From: Cucumis sativus
Lineage: Eukaryota > Streptophyta > Magnoliopsida > Cucurbitales > Cucurbitaceae
Reading direction: 5' to 3'
DNA: 64,000 nt
Assembly (NCBI RefSeq): GCF_000004075.3
Contig: NC_026655.2
Span: 24,785,489-24,849,488, forward strand
Part shown: piece by piece, positions 37,467-48,707 of the stretch
Position numbering within the stretch: the first letter of the stretch is position 1
How the letters are laid out: every line of letters begins with the position of its first letter
Program-made: the position numbers and the translations under genes
The notes under the pieces: model-generated
The model's database searches: none
What the model was told of the DNA's origin: nothing
Seen by the model: only the letters and a program-made list of their open reading frames with translations

Positions 37467-37556
37467 TATATATAGGATGAGAGAGAGATGTGATTGGTTG
37501 AGGGTTGCATCACACGGATCGCCAACGTGGCCTTGTATTTTGACATTCGCGGGAAA
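37467..37556 (-). promoter_or_regulatory. H2A.X promoter: TATA box, CCAAT box and E2F site
   Basis: On the minus strand, going upstream from the start codon at 37339, there is a TATATATA box (37474-37467), a CCAAT box (37497-37493) and TTTCCCGC (37556-37549). The last is a perfect consensus E2F site. A GATCCG element (37520-37515) recalls the octamer core of plant histone promoters. The arrangement predicts S-phase and E2F/DP-controlled expression, which is known for plant replication and repair genes. This is inferred from motifs alone. Confidence 0.7.
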
Positions 37557-37559
37557 TTT

Positions 37560-39280
37560 TTTGGAATTTTGGAATTTTAATGGAAAAGAGAATGACGCGG
37601 AAAAGCTAAATTTGAAATTTATTAGAGGAATGTTATAATAAATATTATTTGATAATATGTTTTTTATGTACTACGAGCATCAAGTTTAGAGGATCTTGAC
37701 ATAACTATATGGTATCGTAATACTTTGAGATAACTAAAAAAGTTATATTCAAAACTTGGAGAGACTCGTATGGAAATCAATCCAGGTTTTTTATAATTGT
37801 TTGGTTGAGAAGTAATTATTTGTTTTGCACTTGATAGAAGTTTGTAGGTTCTAAACGACTAATTTCTTGTAAAATTCAACATGAAAGTTACACAAATGAG
37901 CGAATCAAGAACCAACTCCATCTCCATGTGGTTATAGCCTCGATCCAACTAAAAGAACACACTTAAAGTTATTTACGAGCACTCGTACCTTACTAGAGTG
38001 GTGACAAATAAGGTTTTTATGGGTTTACAACGTTCCATTTCCACCAACTTAAGGGAGGAGGGGACCAATCCTCATTTTGATTGGCACGACATGAACAATG
38101 TGGTTCACAATTACCACTTTTCCTTACCGGTCATAACAAACTGTAATCTTAGTTGTAGATGTATTTTTCAATTGGGGTACCAGTGATATCAAAGTCAATC
38201 GAAATACTCTGAAGCAACAACATTTTCTCATCTGTCAAAGTTAATTTACCTCAATGATAACTGGCACAATATTTCATTATATAAGTGTGAGGTTCAATTT
38301 CTCAACTTCACAAATGTTGTGGTAAAAAATATATTCCTATTCTCCCAAAATTGTCACGTACAGTGATTACAATCTTATCTAGCTTTTTGGTAGAATTATC
38401 CTCAACGGTCTAAATTATCTCATCTTGATATGTTATCACAAAGAGAAATCAATATGGGTATAAAGAAATTGAAGTCAAATATCATTTGCAACTTGACATT
38501 TCCACATAATATGAGTCGAGGAGTGAAAAGATCAACCATATTTTTAAACAACATGTAACCATTTTCATCATATACTAACTATAAATGTATTTTCAAAGAA
38601 TGTGTAACCATGTTTCAACATGAAATTCTCAACATCTCAACATGCACGCTCTCAATATAGTGCTTATTTGGGCTCACCAATCTTGGTTGAATCTCAACCT
38701 TTTTTAATAAATTGAATACTTGTTTGAGTTGCACGGGTTATGACGTCATATCGAATAACATGAGGTTCCATACATCTTAAAATCAATTGCCAATGAGATG
38801 TGTGACTTCTCTATCTTATAAAGATGAAGGAGTGTGAGTTCATTTGATTTTTCTAATACGAGATTCTCAATACTTCAACAACCTCTCACGCTCTCACCTA
38901 CACTCTCGTTCATTCTCACTTTTGTGTTCTTTCACACCCTGGTTTTGTCGAAGTTGGTTAAAGTTGCATTCAACTTGAAGGGAGTATGATAGACAAAAAA
39001 AAAAACGAGTCAACCAATGGACATACTTGATTAAGAAAAAATTCAAATCTCACAAATTTTAAACAAAAACAATCAAATAATAAAACCAATCAAATCGAAC
39101 AACGAAACCACTCAAATCAATTACACTCAAGATTGGTTCGAACAATTACTAAACTGAGTATGAGCTAAGTTTAGCCGCAATATAGGTGAAAAACCAACCC
39201 ATGCCCATTCTTGCCCTCGAGGTGGTGTGTGGTTTTGGAGGAACTGGATTCATCGGCAACGTTTCTCCCGCTGATGAAGA
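37560..39280. other. Intergenic between H2A.X and F-box gene
   Basis: No exon is recognised here. The sequence at 37980-39000 is less AT-rich than other spacers and contains CT-rich stretches with repeated wording (CTCAACATCTCAACATGC near 38630 and CTCAATACTTCAACAACCTC near 38868), so it may be an old repeat. The last hundred bases should contain the F-box promoter and leader. Confidence 0.5.
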
Positions 39281-40432
39281 ATGGAGAAGAAGCCAAAAAC
39301 CAATATTGTCAACAAAAGATCCGAGCTTCCACCCGATGTTCTTCAGTTAATCTTCTCCAAACTCCCCTTCTTCAATTTACCCACTTGCAGGCTCGTCTCT
39401 ACAACATGGAACAACCTCATTTCATCTTGTAAGTTCGATCCTTCAATCTCCATTTCCCATCTCTTCTTTGCTCGTTTTTATTCCTCTCGTCATCCCAATC
39501 TTCATTGTGTTGAGTTCGATCCTCAACACGCGGAAGGAATGAGTACTGTTGCCTCATTCGCTTTTCACCCTGATCTTTCCTCCGGTTCTTGTAGAATCAC
39601 AATTATTAACTCTTGTTCCGGACTCATTTCTCTTATTATCAATAAAAGAAGAAGACGAGGACATAGACTTGACCTTGTTTGTGTATTGAATCCCATTACT
39701 AACGAGTATTTCAAACTTCCCACCTCGAGATCGAAAGGAGATAGGGTTCCAAACTACTGTTATGGACTAGGGTTTAGTCCTACAACAAATCAGTACAAAT
39801 TAGCAAGAACCCACTTCACACATGATGAATTTATTGTTGACATTTTTGCATTTGGTACAAGTTGTGAATGGACCCCTGTTGGCTCAGTGCCTAATTTTCT
39901 CAATGAATATCATGGTGTTTACTTAAATGGAGGCCTCTATTGGGTTGGAAGTCAGAAGCTACCTAACGGCGGAATAAGTGATTATACTGAAGTTATTTAC
40001 CGTTTGGATTTAAAAGATGAGAAATTTGAAAAAATTTCTTTTCCCTTAGATGGGGGTGATGATCCTTACATTGCAGTCTACAATGGAACCCTGTATCTAA
40101 CTTTTTGTTGTGAGGATTTCGATTACCATGCGTGGAAGATGGAAGAAGATTTTTCGTGGAGTAAGGAGTTTGTTCTTGCTTTGCCAGAAAATGTTCATCA
40201 TTCTCTCCGTCATCACCCTATAGGATATTATCTCCAACTCATTAAGTTTTGTGAAGATGGAAACATCTTGTGTCTTTATGCTGGAATCCTGTTAATACTG
40301 TATGACCCCAGCACTCAGACGGTGGAGATATTGACGAATCAAGATTTTGAAATAAAGGAAGCCATGTGGGTTCATCAAATTGAGTCCTTCAGTTTCAATT
40401 CTCTCCATAACATTTTGGCAGGAAAGTGTTGA
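39281..40432 (+). CDS. F-box protein with F-box-associated C-terminal domain
   Basis: F-box proteins are the substrate-recognition subunits of SCF E3 ubiquitin ligases, binding SKP1 through the F-box. This single-exon frame encodes 383 residues. The F-box lies at about residues 14-55, with ELPPDVLQLIFSKLPF and CRLVSTTWNNLIS. The rest follows the FBA pattern of plants: INSCSGLISL, VLNPITNEYFKLP, YGLGFSPTTNQYKLAR, VYLNGGLYWV, FEKISFPL and YNGTLYLTF, with the usual beta-rich, Trp/Tyr-rich repeats. The start is the ATG shortly before the F-box. A lack of introns is common in this family. The target is not predictable from sequence. It is followed by 1.2 kb of spacer and a convergent gene. Confidence 0.9.
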   Translation: MEKKPKTNIVNKRSELPPDVLQLIFSKLPFFNLPTCRLVSTTWNNLISSCKFDPSISISHLFFARFYSSRHPNLHCVEFDPQHAEGMSTVASFAFHPDLSSGSCRITIINSCSGLISLIINKRRRRGHRLDLVCVLNPITNEYFKLPTSRSKGDRVPNYCYGLGFSPTTNQYKLARTHFTHDEFIVDIFAFGTSCEWTPVGSVPNFLNEYHGVYLNGGLYWVGSQKLPNGGISDYTEVIYRLDLKDEKFEKISFPLDGGDDPYIAVYNGTLYLTFCCEDFDYHAWKMEEDFSWSKEFVLALPENVHHSLRHHPIGYYLQLIKFCEDGNILCLYAGILLILYDPSTQTVEILTNQDFEIKEAMWVHQIESFSFNSLHNILAGKC

Positions 40433-41648
40433 ATGATTTTGTTGTAACGTTTATTTCTATATGGGACTTGTCCTTTGTAGTTTTGATCCTATGAGTTTGA
40501 TCGTCTTCTCTCCAGGTCTTATTTTAGCAAAACCAAACACTTGAAACGTTAGTTTTTTTTTCCCTTCTAAAAAGATGAAAGTAATTGTTCTTAGCTAGCA
40601 GTATTCTTTATAATAGATACTTCTACTACTTTATAATCTAGCAAGGTTGAAACCATGCTAAGCTTATTTCAACTTTCCTCTAGCTCTACCATCTATGCAT
40701 TAACTCATCTTAAAGGAGAAATAGTGGTTTTCCTTTTGGGAACTGAGGAGAGGAGAAGGTAGCTTCTCTGTCCGAACACGAATTCAATAAATTTTGGTCA
40801 CAGGTTTCATAGTTCATTGCTGTTGACTTGTCCCCCCTCCCAGCACACACACACACACACACACACACCTGTTCTGCTGAAAATGGGAGAAAGCTCAGTA
40901 GTTTAGCTTGCTTGAAATCAGTATGTCATTCTTTTAGATGCAAATAATTATATCATTGCTAGTCATAAAAACTAGAAACTCTTTTCTCTGCCATGATTTT
41001 GATGAAGTTCCATCTTCTATCACTGGTAAGCATGGAGGGATTTCTAGTTTTGTTCCTTGCTTCCTTTAGAATTTCAGAATCATAATGATGTAAGGTCCCA
41101 AATTACACAAATTTATAGTAGGAAGGGTAACAAGAGAAAGAGGGTAGGTTTTTGTGAAAAGTTTGGCAAAGAATTTTGGGTAGAGGGTTTCCCTACTCTC
41201 TAGAAATGGTTGGTGGTGTCTTTTTTGCTATCTGATTATCATTTAGTCAGTCTTGATTGTTATCATTTATCAATATAACATTATGATCGGATTGTTATTA
41301 GGATAGAAATATAGATATGAGCAGTTACCATTCAAATAAAATTCATATCTTCATTTTGTATGTTCGATGGTAAGTGACAGAGTGTGTGACACATTTATCA
41401 CTTGATAATTACAAATACAATCATCTTAGTTTAGGGTTGAATCTTAAACTTTAAAGTACTATGCTTATCATCACTTAGCATAAGATTGAACCCTAAACTA
41501 CTTTTCATCACTTATCAACCATGCTGCATTTTTTCTTAATGGTCTAAACCACTTTGTATGCAACCATAGTTCGAGATGTTCGCTTCACTCAACTACATTT
41601 GATTCTAGAAAACTGGTGGCCTTGATGATCTACATGCACTTCATATCA
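40433..41648. other. Spacer between convergent F-box and M41-like genes
   Basis: This holds the 3' UTRs of the two convergent genes and a CA microsatellite (40844-40868). The phrase around 41395-41510 (atcacttgataattac, ttagggttgaatcttaaac) recurs in altered form within the same 150 bp, but no gene is visible. Confidence 0.6.
40844..40868. repeat. (CA)n microsatellite
   Basis: A perfect run of about twelve CA units lies 410 bp downstream of the F-box stop codon. Confidence 0.95.
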
Positions 41649-44600
41649 TCATATCATTGCTCCCTCCAAACAGTTTTCGATTGCGTCAATACAGAGTCCA
41701 ATCGGTTTCGCAAGTGCCATGGCCTCTGCGAGTCTCGATCTTGTTTCACAATGCCGTGACATTATGAATGCTGTGTTTGTTGCAGCCCATCTTAAATGAA
41801 GATCAGCTTCAGACTTTGGAAGGCCAAGCCATGTAAGAACACTCCATAGCTGTTGCAAATAACACCATGAAATAGGTACCAAGACGTGGAAAAGAAGAAA
41901 CTGAACTATCCATTTGAATCGATGTCCGTGTTTCAACAGCTATTAATCAGTAGTTGTCAAACACTTCAATTTGTTTCAAAATGACTAATTTTCATAATTA
42001 AACACATGAAAAGTTAAACTAAACACACTGTTGCTTTTACCTTGAGAATATCCGCTAGATGTCCATCGGAATTCCCAGCAACTAAAAGCTCGGCCACTAA
42101 ACCTCCTAATGTTACACATGAAAACTGGTTCAAAGTCTGGAACAAAAGAGAAAAAACAAAATCTTCACAATAATTCTTTTTCATTATCATTGATAAACTC
42201 AAACTCTACATTAGTTACTTTGAAAGTTCATTCAATTCTAGTCTTCGTAACTTTTAATAAATCTTTAAATTTAATATCGTAAACTTAATTTTTCTTCAAT
42301 TTGATTAAATAAAAGTTGTTGTGATACTTATGTTCCTATGATTTAGAGAAAGTTTGAGTTTAATTTGACATTCGAATGAACTTAATCTTTTGAGTTGGGT
42401 TGTAACTTGTTTTTGTCAGGAATGCCTAAGCTTCAAGATTATTAAAAAAACTCATGAACTTTCAATCAACTATTAAAACATCATGGATATGTCTTTCATA
42501 AATGCTCGTAAAAGAAAAATATGTATCTACTTAGTCTAATATGAATAAAAGTATTAATAACTATATTTATTGATAATTGATATACCTGTAAAATTGAAAT
42601 CTCGATATCGACATCGATATTTTAATTCGTGCTTTCGATAGAAAATCTGAAAACAAAAGACTAAATGAAAACATGGTTATATTTTATATTTTTAGAGATA
42701 TGTGTTTAGAAATGTTTATAAAGTATAAAACTAGCTATAGCCTTAATCATTGACTAAAATTTAGTTAAAGATTTTGAGAAACAGATTTGGATCGCTGAAG
42801 TGAGTGATCTAAATTTTCTACCCAACAAAGTCTTAATCCTTTTAGTCGAAGTTGCATTGAGAAAGCCTTTGAAGACATTACCTTTGAGGAAATGGTGCCT
42901 TTATTTGCCTGAATGATACAGAATAGGTTAAATTTTGGTATTGTTTGTACAATAGCAAGAAATAACATTAAACCATATAATAGAAAGAGATCTTACTCTG
43001 TTATTAAAACTTCTGATATCAGCATTTTCCCCCAAAATCTTTGCTGAATCAATCTGACATTAAGGGATAAAAAGTAAGAAGTAAAAGCCATATAATTTCC
43101 ATAGTTGTTGCTGAATATAATTATATTCATCAATACATTAAACGGTTGATAAACTTTATCAATAATAAGTTATGAGAGTTGCGTCTAAATTTTGTTATAT
43201 TTGTAGAGTATTTTGCATTGTGGTATATTTGTTAATGTTTTAGGCCCGAATGCTATATTTAGAACATTTCGTATTATAATCTCACCTACTAAAACAACTA
43301 CGCAGAAGGAGTAGAAGAAATTGCAAGATTCAGCTCTAAACAAACATTGACAATTTACAGGGGTGAGCATGATATAGGCCAAAAAACTTAGCCGACCAAC
43401 CAAACCGAAGTTGGTCGGTCAGACGACAAAAAGGGTCGGTTAAATAAGTCTTTCTAAGTGTTAAACCGGCCAACCCGACAAAAATTGACCGACCCTAACT
43501 CATTGATTTCGAGGTTGTTTGAAAATTTACTAAATCGACTCTAGTCGGTTCAATAGTAGCTTTGTTCAATTGACCGACCGATGATCACTCCTAGTAATCT
43601 ATCTTAACGTTGTTATGGCTTGAGAGGTGTGCACGGTTTTCTGGGTCTTGTGAGGGAGTGAAATAGAAGGATATTCAGAGGTTCGGAAAGGGACCTTTTG
43701 GAGATTGGTCTATTGTCCATTTTCATGTATCTTTTATGAGTTTCGATTTCGAAGATCTTTTGTAACTACTCGTTAGACAAATGGTGTTATGCATTGTTAG
43801 AGTCCTTTACTTGAAAGGAACTTGAAACAGTTATGCAAAACACAAAGAAGCGTATTAAGTAGAAGATCAAATATAGATAGAAAGATGCAAGCAGTTCTCC
43901 ATGAAGAAACCAAATTTCAATCTTGAAGAAAGCATCTGATCTAAGCAGCAGAGTGAAAAAGGATCTTACTTCCCCAAGAAATTCAAACCCAACAAAGGAA
44001 ACTTTTCCTTCAGCAAATCTGTTTTGCCTCAAAGCTTGAATGCTTGGCACTTGATATGCTTTTGGAAGAACACCCATCAAATATCCAACAAGAAAATGCC
44101 CAGCTTCATGCTACAAAAAACCATAATCCCAACTTCCAATCATGATCTATATACATACAAACTCAGTGACAATGGAGGAAACAACCGTGGAAGAATCAAC
44201 ATAGAGATTTAGATCACTTTACTTGAGCACAAATGAAGTGTTCTTGTTCTTCACATCTTGAAGAATGTCTACCTTCAGCCATTGAACTCTCTAGCTTTTC
44301 AACAGAGAGAATCTGTACAAGAACAAACAGAGAAGGTTGTTCTTGATGAAACACAAATGGATATTCATCAATAACATCAAAAGCAGAGAAAATCTGAATG
44401 TACCTCCTCAAGCAAAGATATCTGAAGACATTGTTGAACTGAATCCAGAATCGAATCCACTAATGGTTGAAGGGATAAAATGTCCATCCTATTGACCTCA
44501 GATTCATCCAGTTCTAAACGTTTCTTGATTATCTACACCATTTTCAACAAGATTTCAAAGGAAAGAATTACTAATCAATGGATGTTTTGGCAGAAGAATC

Positions 44601-44864
44601 TCTCGGACTCGAAATACACAAAGAGAAAGAGAGTAAGATGACCTGTTTGGCAGCGCCAAAACCACGAAGTCCATATGGTTTTCCTTGCAATTGCTTAACC
44701 AACGAAACAGCTGATTTGTATTGCCGCTTTGAGAGTGCTCGATCCACAAGCTTCAATGCACGACGTCGTTTCGCCGAAGAAACGACGTCTCCGGTCACCG
44801 GAACCCTCAGGTGAAACTCTAGGTTGAAAGTGAAATCGTAAACAGCAGTAGTGAGGAACATCAC
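41649..44864 (-). CDS. AAA-less M41 (FtsH-like) metallopeptidase paralogue, soluble form
   Basis: Eight exons, 44864-44643, 44532-44404, 44312-44223, 44110-43970, 43053-42997, 42908-42882, 42136-42041 and 41849-41649, are all phase 0 and give 320 residues. The zinc-binding helix HEAGHFLVGYLMGVLP (HEAGH at 148-152) and a downstream SDGHLADI with Asp251 match the two zinc-ligand sites of FtsH M41 peptidases. There is no AAA ATPase domain. Related plant proteins are plastid-targeted 'stress regulated' or VIR3-like proteins; the N-terminus here is short and only weakly transit-peptide-like. In place of the membrane exon of its divergent neighbour it has two charged exons (residues 75-147: KKRLELDESE, ILSVEKLESSMAEG), so it is predicted to be soluble. 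Exons 4 and 6-8 align with the neighbour in size and phase. Its activity is not proven. Confidence 0.8.
43358..43592. mobile_element. MITE-like element with GGGGTGAGCA ends
   Basis: The left end CAGGGGTGAGCATGAT and the right end GATGATCACTCCTA are imperfect inverted repeats. Flanks ACAATTTA and GTAATCTA match at 5 of 8 positions, hinting at an 8-bp target duplication of hAT type. Inside, GACCGACC and GGTCGGTC motifs face each other repeatedly. There is no coding capacity. It sits in the long intron between the exons at 44110-43970 and 43053-42997 of the minus-strand M41-like gene. Confidence 0.5.
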
Positions 44865-45088
44865 ATATTACATAACTCTCCCATTTGGCGTTTCTCGAGA
44901 AAGAAAAGAACAAGAAGGTTAATCCACAACCACGAGATGATTTTCGAGAGTTTACGACGTCGTTTTCATATTCAGCTACTGGAATTTCCAAATCATTCAT
45001 GAATTATCCATAGCTGTGAGTGTGAGGTCGAAAATTTCTTACAATATATTCTACTTCCCGTGAGATTGCTTCGAATCGGAATTTTTCA
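44865..45088. promoter_or_regulatory. Shared bidirectional promoter of two M41-like genes
   Basis: Only 224 bp separate the start codons of the two divergent paralogues, so leaders and promoters must overlap or abut. The centre has a palindromic ACGACGTCGT (44954-44963), a bZIP-type ACGT core, and a CTCGAG near 44898. No clear TATA box serves either direction within the expected distance, as is common for housekeeping bidirectional promoters. Transcript starts are unknown. Confidence 0.6.
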
Positions 45089-47629
45089 ATGCAGTATGCA
45101 GTTTTACGTTACCGTCCGTGTTTTCGAGCGGCCGGAATCTGGAACTGTTCAACGGAGGTTGGTCTCCGGCGGCGGCAAGTGCTAGAGCAAGTTGATAAAG
45201 AGTTAGCCAAAGGTGATGATCGAGCGGCTCTCTTCCTCCTCAAGGAATCGCAGGGGAAGCTCGACGGCGTTCGATGCTTCGGCGCAGCTCGTCAGGTCAG
45301 TAATTGCAAAGATTTTGATCGGAATTGTTAGCAGTTTCATTCTTGTTGTTTTGATTCCTTTCAATCTATTTGTTGAAATGCTTCAACGAGTTGTAGTTTC
45401 AAAAATGGGAAGAAACAAAGCATAATCTTACAGGGAACCTTAAGCTGTTAACACTTTCATTTGCATGATTAATTATGATATTGAAGGAGAGAAGTTATTA
45501 TGCAGATTCCTCAAAGACTTTATACATTGGAAGAGCTGAAGCTAAATGGAATTGAAACTTCATCTCTTTTATCACCATTGGATTCAACTCTTGGTTCAAT
45601 TGAAAGATATATTCAACTTGCTGCTGGTTTGCTTGCTGTTTCTGCTTGGAATCTCTTTGAATTTACTCCCCAACAAATCTTCTACATTTCTCTTGGATTC
45701 CTATTTCTTTGGACCCTCGATTCGGTAAGTATTGTATGATTGTTCCTGTACTATGTTTTGAGTTTAGTTATATAATTATTAGGGACAGTAAACCTCCACA
45801 TATCTCTACAACAAATGGTATGTGCATAATAAGCCTTTGTGACATTGCTTTTGTGATCATCTGAATGCCTCATTTGAGATATCATCACTCACTTGTGTAT
45901 CAATGATTTTTCCTTTTTTCTCTTACAACTGTGAGTCAAACCTTTGCTCCCTTATCATCACTCCAAGGTTTTTACTCTCTGTCGTTGCAAAAAAACGTTG
46001 GGAGATACTGAAACGTGCATCATAAGAAACTCTAAACGTTCATGTCATAAAGGCAGATATGTCCACACATAGTGAGTGCATTGGGAGAGAAATGAGATCT
46101 TCTTTTTTGTTGCGTTGACACAGCCTAAAGTTCTTGCAGTGTATAACTAGGGCATCTGCACTAGCTTAAGGCTCGAACTCAAGAGGCATCATGAGTTTTG
46201 GTATACTCACTAGAAGGCTTAAATTTGAAGGCCTAGCCAATGGAGTTGCACTTGAGTGTCATTCTTTTTATCTAACTAATGAGACTTTAGGCCGTCTCTT
46301 TGATACCTTAGTTATTGAGTATGATGCTCTAATAAGTTACAAAGTTTTGATCTTTTTCTTTTATGCCTTAAGGTGGCTTTGAATGGGGGAGTTGGAAGTT
46401 TGGTTCTTGATACAATTGGTCATACTTTTAGTAAGAAGTACCACAACAGAGTTATTCAAGTAAAATTCTCTCTCAACCTATTGCTGCATTTTATGACCAC
46501 TTCTTCATATATTTGAAGATAACATGATCTACTAGTCAATGAAAATTAATAGCATGAAGCTGGGCATTTCTTGATTGCCTACTTGCTCGGAGTTCTTCCA
46601 AAAGGCTACACTACGTCAAGTTTTGAAGCGTTTCAAAAGGAAGGGTCTCTCAATCTTCAGGCTGGCACTGCTTTTGTTGATTTTGAATTTCTTGAAGAAG
46701 TAAGTTTAATTTGATAGTTAACGAATCGTAGTTGAAGTTTGAGATCGTTGTCTTTTGGTTAATAATTTACCTTCCCTGTTCCCACAGGTTAATGCAGGAA
46801 AAGTCTCGGCAACAGTTCGTTTTCTACTTAAAACCTTCCTGCTTTTCTCTTTTGTGTTTTTAAATTTTATGGAACACTTGAATTTATATTGAAAGATAGA
46901 AATCCACGACCCCTACCAACCATTAGTTGATTAGATACTGAAAACCCCTCAACTGCAAGAACTAAATTACAATGTTTTGATAGTTAAGTACCAAAATGAG
47001 ATTTGTTTTCCTTATGGAGATTATCTTTGGTATTGTTTGTTTGTTTATCAGATGTTGAACAGATTTTCATGCATAGCACTTGCTGGTGTGGCTACTGAGT
47101 ATCTTCTATATGGATGTGCTGAGGGAGGTCTTGCTGATATCAACAAGGTTTGTTTTCTATCATTTATTGGTTGGATTTTAATGGCTTTTATTAGTCGATA
47201 GGTTTCCCTTGGACTCGAAATTGAACCATATTGATGTCATATAACACAAAAAGGTAGATTTAGAAAGAAACGTTCGATAACGTTATTGTTTCTTATTTCA
47301 TGATTTCTTTTTTATTAGAAAAAAAACCTTTCATACTTAGTCTCGGTCAACAAAATGATCGCTCGAAAAACTGAACCGAACCAAACTAAACCGAACGTTT
47401 TGGTTTGCCATTGATTTATTGGATGCAGTTGGATGTGTTGTTGAAAGGGTTAGGGTTTACACAAAAGAAGGCAGATTCTCAAGTAAGATGGGCAGTTTTA
47501 AACACTATTTTGATACTGCGACGCCATGAAAGTGCAAGAGCTAAGCTTGCTGATGCTATGTCTTCCGGAAAATCGGTAGGAAATTGTATTGACGTTGTAG
47601 AGAACAGTATTCATCTTCCTGACCTTTAA
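45089..47629 (+). CDS. AAA-less M41 (FtsH-like) metallopeptidase paralogue, membrane form
   Basis: Seven exons, 45089-45295, 45506-45724, 46373-46459, 46553-46699, 46788-46814, 47052-47147 and 47429-47629, are all phase 0 and give 327 residues. Exon 1 (LRRRQVLEQVDKELAKGDDR, GVRCFGAARQ) pairs with exon 1 of the minus-strand partner. Exon 2 encodes two hydrophobic segments (about residues 105-123 and 128-142, YIQLAAGLLAVSAWNLFEF and IFYISLGFLFLWTL), likely thylakoid or envelope anchors. HEAGHFLIAYLLGVLP places HEAGH at 172-176. GGLADI (Asp258) fits the third zinc ligand of M41. Arabidopsis relatives of this architecture are chloroplast proteins such as VIR3 and the 'stress regulated protein' family; I infer the same location. 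Without an AAA domain it cannot unfold substrates itself. Confidence 0.82.
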
Positions 47630-48279
47630 CGTAATTAAGCACTTGCATGTTTTGGAGTGATTTTGAAAAAGTCAATTAAAATCACTTTTTTCTTCTTTCA
47701 TAATTTCAATTTTTATTTTGAATGGTTAGATGTGTTTTTTTGAAAGAAAAAATTGAATGTTTCGACTCAAGGGTGAGTTAAAATGTCATTTTGGTCGTTG
47801 TGATTTAATCTATTTCATTTTAGTATCGTTTTACTTTCAATAAATCTTAAAAATAGTGTTTGATTTTTTTCATTTGAAAATATTCACATAATGTATTTTC
47901 TTTTCTTGCAAAATGAATAAAAAGAAATCAAAAGTACATAAACTAAAGTTAAGAATTATGAATGTACACGTACAAAGAATAAGTTTATGGAGATTGAATA
48001 TATTGATACCGCTAAAATTGAATGGAAGGAACCATAATGAGATTAAAAAATTTGGAGGAAAGACAAAGCTCACTCTTTATCATCTCAGGCTAAACTAAAT
48101 CGTTACAAAGTTGAAAGCATCCGTAAAAGTTTAGCAACCAAAAGGGATTCTTAATTCTTAACCCCTTTTCTAACCTAGCTCCAAACTTGGACTTTTAAAT
48201 TTGTAAAATGTTTTTCTTCAACCCAATTAATCAAATGATTTAATATCAAATATATAAAATTAATCATTGAAGATAGCAA

Positions 48280-48351
48280 AGGCATTAGGTATGGTGGTAT
48301 GATTCTCGCTTTGGGTGCAAGAGGTCTCAAGTTTGGTTCTCCGAATGTACC
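48280..48351 (+). pseudogene. tRNA-Pro(TGG) pseudogene
   Basis: The sequence follows the plant tRNA-Pro pattern, with GGCATT, GGTGGTATGATTCTCGCT, a TGG anticodon in CTTTGGGTG, and AATG near the end. The outer acceptor stem pairs are broken: AGGCATT faces AATGTAC, so the first two pairs mismatch. The B box is damaged (GTTTGGTTC in place of GTTCGATTC). It is therefore unlikely to be transcribed or folded properly. Confidence 0.75.
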
Positions 48352-48707
48352 ATTTCGATCTTTGGAAGAATTCCAGAAAAAGTTTCCTCTCACTATCATT
48401 ATTGTTATTATTGGGTTTGAAATAGTAAAATATTCCACTCTAAACTTGTTCAAATGGTTCAACGCTAGAAGATTCTCATCCTCGTAATTTGATCGGCTAA
48501 CAATCTAAGTCAACTAAAATGGAGATAGGGGTAATTGACAAGCATGCCTTCAATGCATCATCTCCAACATTCATGAGCTAAAGGATGAGCATAGAACTCC
48601 AAATATTTGCAACTTGCTCCAATAATCATATGCCACTATGATCTTTTTGCTCGTCCTACGTCAAGCCTCACCACTCTTTTACTGAACAATGCTAGGAGAG
48701 CAAGTGT

